DNA from: Arthrobacter_N sp051262515 | GTDB lineage: Bacteria > Actinomycetota > Actinomycetes > Actinomycetales > Micrococcaceae | Reading direction: 5' to 3' | Assembly: GCF_051262515.1 (NCBI RefSeq) | Contig: NZ_JBIMER010000013.1 | Location: forward strand, 1-64,000 | DNA: 64,000 nt | Part shown: piece by piece, positions 1 through 9,118 of the stretch | Layout: each line of letters opens with the position of its first letter | Numbering within the stretch: position 1 is the stretch's first letter | Program-made: the position numbers and the translations under genes | The notes under the pieces: generated by a model | Told to the model about the DNA's origin: nothing | Database searches by the model: none | What the model saw: the letters and a program-made list of their open reading frames with translations, nothing else

Positions 1-24
1 AACAGAAGTTCGCCGGCGTCGTAT

Positions 25-528
25 TTAGGCCTTCGCGCCCTGGCGGGCGCCGAGCTCGGCGTCGAGGCTCAGCAATCCGTTGCCGTCCTCGCCGATCAGT
101 CGTACGCGGCCAATGATCGCGTTGACCGTCGCCTCCTCCTCAAGCTGCTCCGACACGAACCAGCTGAGCATGGGTAGCGCGTCGATGTCGCCCTGCTGCT
201 GCGCCGTGCGGTACAGGTTGCGAATGGCGTCCGACACCCGCTGCTCGTGCGTCAGCGACGATTCGAAAGCCTCCAGGACCGAAGTCGCGCTGACCGACGG
301 CGCGTGCATCGCCCCGATGCGCGGGTGGGCCTCGCGATCCACCATGTGTGCGATGAACTTCTCCGCGTGCGCAATCTCTTCCTGTGCCTGCGTGCGGAAC
401 CATCCGGCGATGCCGGGCAGGTCCAGGAGCTCCATTTCGACGGCGAGCTGGCGGTAGACCATCGACGCCTCGAGCTCGAGGGTCACTTGGTCGTTGAATG
501 CTGCTTCGAGCTGTCCGTTGAGGTTCAT
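25..528 (-). CDS. Ferritin (non-heme, ferroxidase-type)
   Basis: Cytosolic iron-storage protein that oxidises Fe(II) and stores it as a mineral in a 24-mer shell. The 167-residue length is normal for bacterial ferritin. The ferroxidase ligands line up with E. coli FtnA: E18, E51 and H54 (in AQEEIAH), E95 and Q127 (in SEQLEEE). No methionine haem site like that of bacterioferritin is visible. It starts with ATG at 528 and ends with TAA. It is divergent from the ABC-F gene, with about 140 bp between them that must hold both promoters. Family assignment is firm; a protective role in oxidative stress is inference. Confidence 0.93.
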   Translation of the reverse strand: MNLNGQLEAAFNDQVTLELEASMVYRQLAVEMELLDLPGIAGWFRTQAQEEIAHAEKFIAHMVDREAHPRIGAMHAPSVSATSVLEAFESSLTHEQRVSDAIRNLYRTAQQQGDIDALPMLSWFVSEQLEEEATVNAIIGRVRLIGEDGNGLLSLDAELGARQGAKA

Positions 529-670
529 TCCATCAATCTACGGCGAATGTCCCCGAGGTTCACCGCAGTCTGGCCTTACTCACCGGGGCATCGATATTTC
601 GGGCACACCGGCCTATCGCACCCTTTGAATGCTTGGCTAACCAAACACCGCTCACCCGTAGGATTGGTGG

Positions 671-2368
671 ATGGGTCATATTGACGTCGCCGGGATTGAC
701 TACTTCCTCTCCGACGGAACACAACTGCTGAACGGTGTCTCCTTCAAGGTCGGAGACGGGAGCAAGACGGCGCTGATCGGCCCCAACGGAACCGGCAAGA
801 CGACCCTCTTCAAGGTCATCTCCGGCGACCTCGTCGCGGACGGCGGCACGGTGGGACGGTCCGGGAGCATGGGCATCATGCGCCAGTTCGTGGGCCAGGT
901 CCGGGACGAGTCCACGGTCAGGGACCTGCTGGTCTCCGCCGCCCCGAAGTCGATTGCCGACGCGGCCGCCGAGCTCGCCGCCGCGGAGGACGCGATGCTC
1001 GCCGACCACGCGACGCCGGAGGCGGAGGAGAAGACCCAGATGCGGTACGCCCAGGCGATCGTGGACTGGGGAGACGCCGGCGGCTACGAACAGGAGACCG
1101 TCTGGGACGAGGTGTGCATGGCATCCCTCGGTATCCCCTACGAGCGCGCGCAGTACCGCGCGGCGTCCACCTTGTCCGGCGGCGAACAGAAGCGGCTGGT
1201 CCTCGAGGCGCTCTTCTCCGGCCCGGACCAGGTCCTGCTGCTCGACGAGCCGGACAACTACCTCGACGTCCCCGGCAAGCGCTGGCTCGAGGCCAAGCTC
1301 AACGATTCCAAGAAGGCCGTGCTGTTCATCAGCCACGACCGCGAGCTCCTGAACATCGCGGCGGAGCGCATCGTCACCTTGGAGCCCGGCGTCAACGGGG
1401 CCGGTGCCTGGATCCACGGCGGCGGATTCGGCACCTACGTCGAGGCCCGCGCCGACCGCAACGCCCGGTTTGAGGAACTGCGCAAGCGCTGGGACGAGGA
1501 GCACCTCAAGCTCAAGGAACTCGTCAACATGTACAAGAACAAGGCGGCGTTCCGGTCGGACATGGCCAACCGGTACCACGCCGCCCAGACCCGGCTGGCG
1601 AAGTTCCTGGAGATCGGACCGCCCGAGGCGCTGCCCATCGAACAGAACGTCAAGATGCGCCTGCGCGGCGGCCGGACCGCGAAGCGGGCCGTGGTCGCCG
1701 AGAAGCTGGAGCTCACGGGTCTGATGAAGCCGTTCTCGACCGAGATCTGGTTCGGCGACCGCGTCGGCGTCCTGGGCTCCAACGGTTCCGGCAAGTCGCA
1801 CTTCCTGCGTCTGCTCGCCTCCGGGGGCACCGATCCGGAGCGCGAGCACGTTCCGGTGTCCGACGTCGTCATCGCGGAGGTTCCGCACGAGGGCTCCGTG
1901 AAACTCGGCGCCCGGATCCGCCCCGGCTACTTCGCGCAGACGCATGTGCGCCCCGACCTCGCCTCGCGGAGCCTGCTGGACATCCTGCACCGCGGCGACG
2001 AGCACCGCTCGGGCATGGCCCGGGAGGCGGCATCCGGCGCCCTGGACGGCTACGGGTTGGCGGCGCAGGCGGAGCAGTCCTTCGATTCGCTCTCCGGTGG
2101 CCAGCAGGCGCGGTTCCAGATCCTGCTGCTGCAGCTCTCCGGCGCGACGCTCCTGCTGCTCGACGAGCCCACCGACAACCTCGACCTGCACTCCGGCGAG
2201 GCACTGGAGCGAGCGATCGACGCGTTCGAGGGCACAGTCCTCGCGGTGACCCACGACCGCTGGTTCGCGAAGTCCTTCGACCGGTTCCTGGTCTTCGGGT
2301 CCAACGGCAAGGTCTACGAGTCCGAGGAACCGGTCTGGGACGAGGCGCGGGTACAGCGCGAGCGGTAG
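671..2368 (+). CDS. ABC-F family ATPase, two ATP-binding cassettes
   Basis: Soluble duplicated ABC protein without membrane segments, 565 aa. Cassette 1 has Walker A GPNGTGKTT at 37-45, signature LSGGEQ near 168, Walker B LLLDEPDNYLDV near 190 and H-loop ISHD. Cassette 2 has GSNGSGKS near 368, LSGGQQ near 473, LLLLDEPTDNLDL and VTHD. The linker between them is charged and helical, as in ABC-F proteins that bind the ribosomal E site. Members act as translation factors or antibiotic-resistance (ribosome protection) proteins; sequence alone does not tell which. The ATG at 671 follows a short leader. It converges with tex, whose stop lies 5 bp downstream. Confidence 0.9.
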   Translation: MGHIDVAGIDYFLSDGTQLLNGVSFKVGDGSKTALIGPNGTGKTTLFKVISGDLVADGGTVGRSGSMGIMRQFVGQVRDESTVRDLLVSAAPKSIADAAAELAAAEDAMLADHATPEAEEKTQMRYAQAIVDWGDAGGYEQETVWDEVCMASLGIPYERAQYRAASTLSGGEQKRLVLEALFSGPDQVLLLDEPDNYLDVPGKRWLEAKLNDSKKAVLFISHDRELLNIAAERIVTLEPGVNGAGAWIHGGGFGTYVEARADRNARFEELRKRWDEEHLKLKELVNMYKNKAAFRSDMANRYHAAQTRLAKFLEIGPPEALPIEQNVKMRLRGGRTAKRAVVAEKLELTGLMKPFSTEIWFGDRVGVLGSNGSGKSHFLRLLASGGTDPEREHVPVSDVVIAEVPHEGSVKLGARIRPGYFAQTHVRPDLASRSLLDILHRGDEHRSGMAREAASGALDGYGLAAQAEQSFDSLSGGQQARFQILLLQLSGATLLLLDEPTDNLDLHSGEALERAIDAFEGTVLAVTHDRWFAKSFDRFLVFGSNGKVYESEEPVWDEARVQRER

Positions 2369-2373
2369 GGCAC

Positions 2374-4884
2374 TCAGGCCAGCCCGGCGCGTTTGAGGGC
2401 CTCGGCCAGCGCCGTGTCGGCCGTCGGGGTCGCCGGCTTGCCAGGAACGGCCCGGGGACGTCCACGCACGACGTCGGCGCGCGGCACCTTCGTCCTCGGG
2501 CCCGCTTTCTCGATGGGCACGCCACCGACGTCGTTCCCCGGCGCCTTCGCGCCCGCCCCGCGTCCGGCGTCGTGCCGGGTTTTCCGTGCGTCGCCCACCT
2601 CGTCGTCGAGGCGCAGCGTGAGGGAAATGCGCTTGCGGGCCGCGTCGACCTCGAGCACCTTGACCTTGACGACCTGGCCGGACCGGACGACCTCCCGCGG
2701 ATCAGAGACGAAGCCGTTGCTGAGCGCCGAGACGTGGACCAATCCGTCCTGGTGGACGCCGATGTCGACGAACGCGCCGAAAGCCGCCACGTTGGAGACC
2801 GTTCCCTCCAACACCATCCCGGGCGCCAGGTCGCCGATCTTCTCGACGCCCTCCTTCAGGGACGCGGTGGCGAAGTCGGGGCGAGGGTCCCGGCCGGGCC
2901 GGGAAAGTTCCGCCATGACGTCGCGGACGGTCGGAAGGCCGAACCTGTCGTCCACGAATCCGGCCGGGTCCAACCGCGCCAGCGCTTCGGAGGCCGTTCC
3001 CGGCGTGGCCCGGGCCACGGTCAGTCCGGCAGTGTCCAGGATCCGCTGGGCCAGGCCGTAGGCCTCGGGGTGGACGGCAGAGGCGTCGAGGCGGTTGCGC
3101 CCGCCGGCGACCCGCAGAAAGCCCGCGCACTGTTCAAGCGCCTTCGCGCCGAGCCGCGGCACCTTCTTCAGCTCCGCCCGCGAGGCGAAGGGGCCGTTGG
3201 CGTCCCGGTATTCCACGATGTTCCGGCTCAGCGTCCCGCCGACCCCGGCGACGCGCGCCAACAGCGCGGGCGACGCGGTGTTGACGTCCACCCCGACCGC
3301 GTTGACGCAGTCCTCGACGACGGCGTCCAGGGAGCGGTCCAGCTTGGCCGGCGAGAGGTCGTGCTGATACTGGCCGACGCCGATCGCCTTGGGCTCGATC
3401 TTCACCAGCTCGGCCAGCGGGTCCTGGAGCCTGCGCGCTATCGAGACGGCGCCGCGCAGCGACACGTCCAGGTCCGGGAGTTCCGCGCTCGCAAGTGCGG
3501 ACGCGGAGTAGACGGAGGCCCCCGCCTCGGACACGATCACCTTCGCGGGCGCCGCACCCGCGGACGGGTCGGCGGCCGCCGGGCCGACGAAGGCCGGATT
3601 CTTGGCCAGCCGGGCCAGCAGCTCGCCGGCGAGCTTGTCGGTTTCGCGGCTGGCGGTGCCGTTGCCGACCGCCACCAAAGCCGTGGCGTGGCGGACGGCC
3701 AGTGCCTCGAGCGTCGCCAGGGACTCGTCCCACCTTTTCGCGGGAGCATGCGGGTAGATCGTCGCGGTGTCCACGACCTTGCCGGTTCCGTCGACGACGG
3801 CGACCTTCACGCCCGTGCGCAGCCCCGGATCCAGCCCGAGCACCGCACGGTTTCCCGCCGGGGCGGCGAGCAGCACGTCGCGCAGGTTCGCGGCGAAGAC
3901 GCGGATCGCCTCGTCCTGGGCGGCGTCGAACAGCCGTGTGCGGAGGTCGGATTCGATCCGGGACAGCAACGTCCGCTTCCAGGCCAGCTTCACCGTCTGC
4001 GCCAGCCACTCGCCCGCGGGGCCGTCTGCCGGCCCGCGGATGCCCAGGGACCGCGCGACCGCGCCCTCACACCGCTGCCGGGCGGCGGCCAGCGACGCGT
4101 CGTCCCGGGGGTCGGCCTCGGCGATCTCGAGGGACAGCGCGCCGTCGCGCTCGCCGCGAAGCAGCGCCAACACGCGGTGGCTGGGCAGCTTGTCGGGCGC
4201 CTGGGCGAAATCGACATAGTCGGAGAACTTCGCGGCGTCCGCCCCGGCCTTGGGCGAGGCCTTGGGCGAGGCCTTCGAACGCAGCCGTCCCCGCGTCCAT
4301 ACCCGCTCGCGGAGTTCCGAGACCAGCGCGGCGTCCTGCCCTGCGCGTTCCGTGAGGATCGCACGGGCGCCCGCCAGCGCATCCGCCGGCGCCTCGAACC
4401 CGGGCGCCAGGTGGCGCGCCGCCGTCGTCTCCGGATCCAACCGCGCATTGTTGAGCAGCGCGTCGGCCAGCGACTCCAGGCCGGCCTCGCGGGCGAGCTG
4501 CGCCTTGGTGCGCCGCTTCGACTTGTAGGGGAGGTAGAGGTCCTCGAGTTCGGCCTTCGTGACGGCCCGTACGACGGCGTTGCGCAGGTCCGCGGTCAAC
4601 GCACCCTGCTCTTCGATTGCCTGCAGGACGGTGGCGCGCCGGTCCTCCAGCTCGCGGAGATAGCGCAGGCGCTCCTCAAGGTCGCGCAGCTGGGCGTCGT
4701 CCAGCGTGCCCGTGGCTTCCTTGCGGTAGCGGGCGACGAACGGGACGGTGGCCCCGCCGTCGAGCAGCTCGACGGCGGCCCGGACGCGCCATAGCTCGAC
4801 GCCGAGTTCGTCGGCAATGGTCTGTTCGATGCTGGCGGGACGCCCGGTGGCGGCTCGGTGCTGGGATTTCTCGGCGGTACTCAC
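2374..4884 (-). CDS. tex: Tex-family RNA-binding transcription accessory protein
   Basis: Nucleic-acid-binding protein of the Tex/YhgF family, about 836 aa. In order: the N-terminal Tex helical region with the family motif YKSKRRTKAQLAREAGLE, a YqgF/RNase H-like fold (VLGLDPGLRTGVKVAVVD), helix-hairpin-helix segments (GVGGTLSRNIVEYR) and a C-terminal S1 domain (GMVLEGTVSNVAAFGAFVDIG), followed by a basic tail. I chose GTG at 4884 (VSTAEKS) because homologues begin about there; another in-frame GTG at 4965 would add 27 residues that look non-coding. Neither has a clear Shine-Dalgarno. Exact role is unsettled in the family (transcription or RNA surveillance). Confidence 0.9.
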   Translation of the reverse strand: MSTAEKSQHRAATGRPASIEQTIADELGVELWRVRAAVELLDGGATVPFVARYRKEATGTLDDAQLRDLEERLRYLRELEDRRATVLQAIEEQGALTADLRNAVVRAVTKAELEDLYLPYKSKRRTKAQLAREAGLESLADALLNNARLDPETTAARHLAPGFEAPADALAGARAILTERAGQDAALVSELRERVWTRGRLRSKASPKASPKAGADAAKFSDYVDFAQAPDKLPSHRVLALLRGERDGALSLEIAEADPRDDASLAAARQRCEGAVARSLGIRGPADGPAGEWLAQTVKLAWKRTLLSRIESDLRTRLFDAAQDEAIRVFAANLRDVLLAAPAGNRAVLGLDPGLRTGVKVAVVDGTGKVVDTATIYPHAPAKRWDESLATLEALAVRHATALVAVGNGTASRETDKLAGELLARLAKNPAFVGPAAADPSAGAAPAKVIVSEAGASVYSASALASAELPDLDVSLRGAVSIARRLQDPLAELVKIEPKAIGVGQYQHDLSPAKLDRSLDAVVEDCVNAVGVDVNTASPALLARVAGVGGTLSRNIVEYRDANGPFASRAELKKVPRLGAKALEQCAGFLRVAGGRNRLDASAVHPEAYGLAQRILDTAGLTVARATPGTASEALARLDPAGFVDDRFGLPTVRDVMAELSRPGRDPRPDFATASLKEGVEKIGDLAPGMVLEGTVSNVAAFGAFVDIGVHQDGLVHVSALSNGFVSDPREVVRSGQVVKVKVLEVDAARKRISLTLRLDDEVGDARKTRHDAGRGAGAKAPGNDVGGVPIEKAGPRTKVPRADVVRGRPRAVPGKPATPTADTALAEALKRAGLA

Positions 4885-5057
4885 CCGGTCTAGTTTGCCG
4901 GAAGTATGGCTGGCAGACCGGAAACGGCGGTACGTCACCGGATCTGGCCGTACGAAGGCCGCCACAGGAATTGATGCACTTGCCCCTCAAACCTGTGGAT
5001 AAGTCGATGTTCGTGTGGGATGGCCTGCCAGCATGGATCCATCGAAGGGAGATGGAC

Positions 5058-5708
5058 ATGGAGTTATATCGGGAAGGCACAGCCCCCGTACCGCCGCCCA
5101 CTGACGATCGGAACGGCCAGCCGTGGACGGAAGAGGAGCATCTGCGGCTGTTGGGCCGTGTGCGCCAGGGAGCGGATATGGCTGACCTCGCCGAGGCGGT
5201 CCACCGGAAGCAGGTGGCGGTGACGCGGCGGCTTCGCCTCATGTTGCCACTCGAGCACCGCGGCTGCCCCGCCGACCAGGTGCTGGATGCGGCCAGACGG
5301 GCCTTGGCATCGGAGGACTACGACTGGCGGACGGCGCTGTTGCTCAGTCCTCCGCCGCGCCCCGTGGTCAATCCACCGCAGATTGTCCGGTCCGGGATCG
5401 CGGGACTCGAGGATGAAGACCTGGTGACCACCGCATTCGCTCTACTACGAACCCCGGGCCTGAGGTGCGGGCGCCTCCTGGGGGAAGTCGGCGCCGAGGT
5501 TGTCCGGCGCAGAGGCACCTTCCGCCAGTTGGTCGACATCGTCGAGGACCACCTCTGTCTCATGGGCGTGGGCGGCGCGGAGAACCTCGACCGCGCGGCC
5601 GTAGCGTGGATCCGGGCGGCGGAGGGTTGGACGGCGGAGACGCGTTGGGCCGACCCGTGGGGCAACGGCCACGACGAAACGGGGTGGGAGCGTGCCTCCG
5701 GTTGGTGA
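5058..5708 (+). CDS. Hypothetical protein with N-terminal Myb/SANT-like helix-turn-helix
   Basis: 216 residues, not recognised as a named family. Residues about 18-60 (PWTEEEHLRLLGRVRQG then LAEAVHRKQVAVTRRLRL) have the tryptophan/acidic start and three-helix spacing of a SANT/Myb-like or sigma-like DNA-binding fold. The remaining part is leucine-rich and probably helical, ending near a WADPWGNGHDETGW segment. ATG 5058 was preferred to the in-frame ATG at 5052 because GAAGGGAG ends at 5051, giving a 6-base spacing. It is divergent from tex. A regulatory role is inference from the fold only. Confidence 0.65.
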   Translation: MELYREGTAPVPPPTDDRNGQPWTEEEHLRLLGRVRQGADMADLAEAVHRKQVAVTRRLRLMLPLEHRGCPADQVLDAARRALASEDYDWRTALLLSPPPRPVVNPPQIVRSGIAGLEDEDLVTTAFALLRTPGLRCGRLLGEVGAEVVRRRGTFRQLVDIVEDHLCLMGVGGAENLDRAAVAWIRAAEGWTAETRWADPWGNGHDETGWERASGW

Positions 5709-5749
5709 CCGCCGTTCGCCGCGTCGCCGCCACCGCCTACGATTGATGC

Positions 5750-6154
5750 ATGCTCCACATTTCGAAAAGCCTCGCACTGCCCATCCTTCTCGCCGCGGCC
5801 GGACTCGGGTTGGTTGGATGCGCCCAGGCCGAGGATGCCGTGCGCGATGCGGCAAGCGGAGCGGTGGACCAGGCCAGCGAAGCGGCATCGGAGGCAGCCG
5901 GCTCGGGGCGCGAGGCCTTGATCGCGCAATTGTGCAAGCCGGTCGAGGACGGCAAGGTCAGCGCCGAGGACGTCAGGCTGCTGGGTGGCCTGCTGGACGC
6001 CGGCCGGGCCGCGGGTCTGCCCGATGAGATCCTCGATCCGGCCCAGGGGCTGGCCGACTCCGGGGACCAGGCGGGTGGCGAGACCACCGCCGACCTGGAA
6101 CAGTCGCTCAAGGACGCCTGCGCGAAGGCCACCGGCGGAGAAACAACAAACTAA
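5750..6154 (+). CDS. Small secreted lipoprotein of unknown function
   Basis: 134 residues. A type II signal peptide is clear: a lysine near the start, a hydrophobic core and lipobox LVGC at 21-24, so the mature protein should be lipidated at C24 on the outside of the membrane. Two cysteines, about residues 63 and 124, could pair. The mature part is alanine/glutamate-rich and helical with an acidic, low-complexity stretch (ASGAVDQASEAASEAAGSG). No enzyme motif is visible and I do not recognise the family. It starts 41 bp after the preceding gene and may be cotranscribed. Confidence 0.7.
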   Translation: MLHISKSLALPILLAAAGLGLVGCAQAEDAVRDAASGAVDQASEAASEAAGSGREALIAQLCKPVEDGKVSAEDVRLLGGLLDAGRAAGLPDEILDPAQGLADSGDQAGGETTADLEQSLKDACAKATGGETTN

Positions 6155-6193
6155 GGCAGCCCCGCCTGACGACCAGGCAAACGCGAGCGGCCG

Positions 6194-6508
6194 CTACCTC
6201 GTGTCGAAACCGGACAAGTCGCCCTTGGGTTCCACCCAAAGAACCTCCACGGAACCGACCCGTCCAGGAGTCCGGTCCGATTCCAACCACTCTAGGAGCG
6301 CATCGAGTGCGCGCCGGGATCCCTCGGCCACCACGCGTACGGAACCGTTCCGCAGGTTGACCGCCTCGCCAACCAGCCCGAGGCCGACGGCCGTTTCCCT
6401 TGCCGTGTAGCGGAAACCTACACCTTGGACCCGCCCGGTCACGGTCGCCTCGAGGCGGATGTCCGCGTCGCCGTCCCGGCTGATCGATCCCTCGGATGTG
6501 TTCGCCAT
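6194..6508 (-). CDS. acyP: Acylphosphatase
   Basis: Small cytosolic hydrolase of carboxyl-phosphate bonds such as in 1,3-bisphosphoglycerate and acetyl phosphate. The 104-residue protein has the family signature GRVQGVGFR with catalytic Arg33, and the second active-site residue Asn51 in AVNLRNGSV. A 15-residue N-terminal extension precedes the ferredoxin-like fold. ATG at 6508 was chosen; the frame stays open upstream, but that part resembles out-of-frame sequence. It is divergent from the DUF1697 gene and converges with the lipoprotein gene. Confidence 0.88.
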   Translation of the reverse strand: MANTSEGSISRDGDADIRLEATVTGRVQGVGFRYTARETAVGLGLVGEAVNLRNGSVRVVAEGSRRALDALLEWLESDRTPGRVGSVEVLWVEPKGDLSGFDTR

Positions 6509-6613
6509 GCGACCAGTGTCGCACCGGGATTCGGGCCGATCGAGCGCGCCGAACACCGGATCCGTGCCGCGGCGCCGCTTGTTGCCGCGCGTCCGCTGGT
6601 GAAGAATGCACGC

Positions 6614-7165
6614 ATGCCTACCTATGCGGTGTTTCTCCGGGGCGTCAACGTCGGCGGGATCCGCATCGCCATGCCGGATCTGCGGCGCGTCCTCACCGAT
6701 GCGGGTTTCCACAACGTCTCCACGCTCCGCGCCACGGGCAACGTGGTCCTGGACGCCTCGATGCCAGACGCAAGCACGGTCAAGAAGGACGTGGAGGCGG
6801 CCCTCCGGACGGGACTCGACTACGACGCCTGGGTAATCGTGAAGACACCCGGACAGGTCGCCGAGATCGTCGACGGCTACCCGTTCACGGCTCCGGACGA
6901 CGGCGTCGCCCGCCACGCGTACGCCATCCTGACCACGAGCGCGGAGACGGTCCGCGAGGCCGTCGCCGCCTGTCCCGAACCGTCGCCCGAGGAGCGCTTC
7001 AAGGGTGTCGGGGATGTCCTGTATTGGGAGGTTCCCCGGGGCAACACGCTCGATTCGAAGCTGGCCAGGCAGCTCGGCCGCGTCCGCTACAAACCGCTGG
7101 CCACGACGCGCAACCTGAACACGATGCGCAAGGTTTTGGCCAGATGCGAGCCCGCCGGTTCCTGA
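6614..7165 (+). CDS. DUF1697 domain protein
   Basis: 183-residue protein of the DUF1697 family. The hallmark start YAVFLRGVNVGGIRIAMPDL is followed by LRATGNVVLDA, and the C-terminal part holds the conserved KPLATTRNLNTMRKVL segment. No experimentally defined function is known to me. ATG 6614 places the family motif at residue 4; there is no strong Shine-Dalgarno, so a short leader is possible. It converges with the CynX-like transporter. Confidence 0.85.
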   Translation: MPTYAVFLRGVNVGGIRIAMPDLRRVLTDAGFHNVSTLRATGNVVLDASMPDASTVKKDVEAALRTGLDYDAWVIVKTPGQVAEIVDGYPFTAPDDGVARHAYAILTTSAETVREAVAACPEPSPEERFKGVGDVLYWEVPRGNTLDSKLARQLGRVRYKPLATTRNLNTMRKVLARCEPAGS

Positions 7166-7196
7166 CGCGCCGCCGGATCACCGATTCGGGTGTTCC

Positions 7197-8447
7197 CTAC
7201 GTTCCGTGCCCACCGTGCCGCGCGGGCGGCGCGTCCTCGATCCGGCGCGGGCCGTTGATCATCGCCGCCCCGATCAGCAACACCACGATGCAGACGCCGA
7301 GCATCGAGAAGGAGGCGCCCCAACCGCCCGTTGCGTCGCGGACGACACCGAAAACCAGCGGGACGAGGGCGGCCCCGGCGTAGCCCAACCCCTGGCTGAA
7401 CCCGGACAGCACGCCGGAACCGTAGGTGGTGCGCGACCGGAGATTCATCATCAACAGTGCCATCGCAAACGTTCCCTGGCCGAGCCCCGCGAAGGTCACC
7501 CAGACCCAGGTTCCCGATGTCGGCGAGAAGAAGTTTCCCGTGTGTCCCACGATCCAGCACGCCACGAAAAGTCCGACGGCGACGATCGGGTGGCGCATCC
7601 GCGGTACCCACAGCGGCACCAAGAGACTGACGGGCAACCCGAGGATGGCGAAATAGGCCAGCGCGCTGCCCGCCGTCGCCGGGTCCAGCCCCTGGGAGAT
7701 CAGGTAGGGCGGGAGCCACGTGAAGTAGACGTACGTCTGGGCCGAATTGCCGGCCAGGAAGATGGCCAGGCCCCACGCCACCGGCGAGCGCCATGGGTTC
7801 AACTGGTCCTCCCGGGCGACGCGGACGGCCGCGGGCCGCGCCGGCGTGCCGCCACTTTGGTGCCGCCGGCGGTCGCCGAGGAGTTGGACGGCCCACGGCA
7901 CGAGCACCACTCCGCTCGCCAGGGACCAGAAGGCGATCGAGAACCTCCAGTCGACGGCGTCGGCGAGGGGCACGGCGAACTGCGGACTCATGGCCGTTCC
8001 GATGGCCAGCATCGTGACGTATCCGGCCGTGACGACGGCCATGCGGTCCGGGAAATAGCGCTTCACCAGCGGCGGAAGCACCACGTTGCCGATCCCGTAG
8101 CCGGCCATCGTGACCGCCGATAGTCCCAGGAAAGGAACCACCCCGCCCACCATGGAGCGGCCAAGCTGTCCGAAGACGGCGAGCACCACGGCCCCGAGCA
8201 GGACGCGTTCCAGTCCCCACCGCGTGATCATCCGCGGCGTCGCCAACCCGAAGGCCGCGAAGACGATCGGGGCCAGCATGGCCAGCATCCCAATGCTGAA
8301 GGAGTCGAACCCCAACTCCGGGCCCAGCCGACCGAGCAACGGCGGCACGGCGACGACGGCGGCGCGCAGGCTCAGCGCCATCGCCAGGATGCCGAACAAC
8401 GCCGCGATCCGCCCGCGCCATGGCTGGCGTGGCAGTCTGAACGCCAC
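7197..8447 (-). CDS. MFS transporter, CynX/NimT-like
   Basis: 416-residue membrane protein with about 12 hydrophobic segments, of the major facilitator type. It resembles the CynX/NimT (cyanate permease-like) branch in its opening LRAAVVAVPPLLGRLGPELGF and the loop GLATPRMITRWGLERVL. Substrate unknown. It starts with GTG at 8447, one base after the TGA of the tetR gene, so the two are translationally coupled and the regulator probably controls this exporter or importer. The last residues RRIEDAPPARHGGHGT form a cytosolic tail. Confidence 0.82.
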   Translation of the reverse strand: MAFRLPRQPWRGRIAALFGILAMALSLRAAVVAVPPLLGRLGPELGFDSFSIGMLAMLAPIVFAAFGLATPRMITRWGLERVLLGAVVLAVFGQLGRSMVGGVVPFLGLSAVTMAGYGIGNVVLPPLVKRYFPDRMAVVTAGYVTMLAIGTAMSPQFAVPLADAVDWRFSIAFWSLASGVVLVPWAVQLLGDRRRHQSGGTPARPAAVRVAREDQLNPWRSPVAWGLAIFLAGNSAQTYVYFTWLPPYLISQGLDPATAGSALAYFAILGLPVSLLVPLWVPRMRHPIVAVGLFVACWIVGHTGNFFSPTSGTWVWVTFAGLGQGTFAMALLMMNLRSRTTYGSGVLSGFSQGLGYAGAALVPLVFGVVRDATGGWGASFSMLGVCIVVLLIGAAMINGPRRIEDAPPARHGGHGT

Positions 8448-8448
8448 G

Positions 8449-8991
8449 TCAGATGCCCGACTTCAGGCGATCGACCTGATGCAGCAGGTCCTCCAGCGAA
8501 CCGGTGGCCCTCCCGAAGTAGGGGGTCCCCGGCATGGTCGAGTGATAGTAGAGTCCCTCGCCGATCAGCATGATGGCCTCCGCCGCGTGCGGGTCGCCCA
8601 CCTCGTGGCGAATCAGGTCGAACCACCCCCCGTGGACGGTGTCCAGCGCATCGGTGGCGGCTTGGAAGGAACCGGCGGCAAGCCGGAGCGCGGCGGCGTA
8701 GCTGGTGTCCAGCGTCGACCCCGTCTGCACGGAGGTCCTGACGAAGTACCGGGAAGCGCCTTCCTCGGCCGCGGCCATCGTCCGAACATCGTCGGCGGCG
8801 GCCTGAAGGAGTCGCTCGACGACGGCGTCGGCCAGCGAGTCCTTGGACTTGAAATGGTAGAGGAGCCCGCCCTTGGAAACCCCGGCGAGCGCGGCGGTGG
8901 CGTCCAGTGTGGCAGCCCGCTCGCCGTCGCTGCGCAGCAGTTCGCAGTAGGCGTCGAGGACCTTCTCCTTGGCCGCAGGTGGTCGAGACAT
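8449..8991 (-). CDS. TetR family transcriptional regulator
   Basis: 180-residue repressor-type protein. The N-terminal helix-turn-helix is recognisable: ATLDATAALAGVSKGGLLYHFKSKDSLADAVVERLL, split here by description at residues about 27-60. The C-terminal ligand domain is variable. ATG at 8991. It lies head-to-head with a DHA2-type efflux gene, and an 18-bp perfect palindrome at 9049-9066 sits between them, the expected arrangement for a repressor of a drug-efflux pump. It is directly followed by the CynX-like transporter on the same strand. Inducer unknown. Confidence 0.87.
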   Translation of the reverse strand: MSRPPAAKEKVLDAYCELLRSDGERAATLDATAALAGVSKGGLLYHFKSKDSLADAVVERLLQAAADDVRTMAAAEEGASRYFVRTSVQTGSTLDTSYAAALRLAAGSFQAATDALDTVHGGWFDLIRHEVGDPHAAEAIMLIGEGLYYHSTMPGTPYFGRATGSLEDLLHQVDRLKSGI

Positions 8992-9048
8992 GCCTGAAAC
9001 TCTAGCCCGGCGGCACGTGTTCAACGTCATCGTCGGACATCTTGAACC

Positions 9049-9066
9049 ATACCGTCTAGACGGTAT
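9049..9066. promoter_or_regulatory. TetR operator palindrome
   Basis: Perfect 18-bp palindrome ATACCGTCTAGACGGTAT in the 127-bp divergent spacer. For the rightward gene, TTGAAC at 9043-9048 and TATAGT at 9064-9069 are plausible -35/-10 boxes with a 15-bp spacer, so the palindrome fills the spacer and would block polymerase sterically. This is seen in sequence; binding by the adjacent TetR is inference from position. Confidence 0.75.
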
Positions 9067-9118
9067 AGTTATAGAGGGGCGCCCGCCCCGACTCCGCCAC
9101 TTCGCACAGGACGCCTCG

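Noticed and set aside
560..2254. Open frame of about 560 codons opposite the ABC-F gene
   Set aside because: Composition-driven shadow; the plus strand has paired Walker A/B and signature motifs.
2572..4794. Very long open frame on the plus strand opposite tex (about 740 codons)
   Set aside because: It mirrors tex codons in GC-rich DNA, is dominated by Arg/Gly/Val composition and has no recognisable domain; tex is clearly coding on the other strand.
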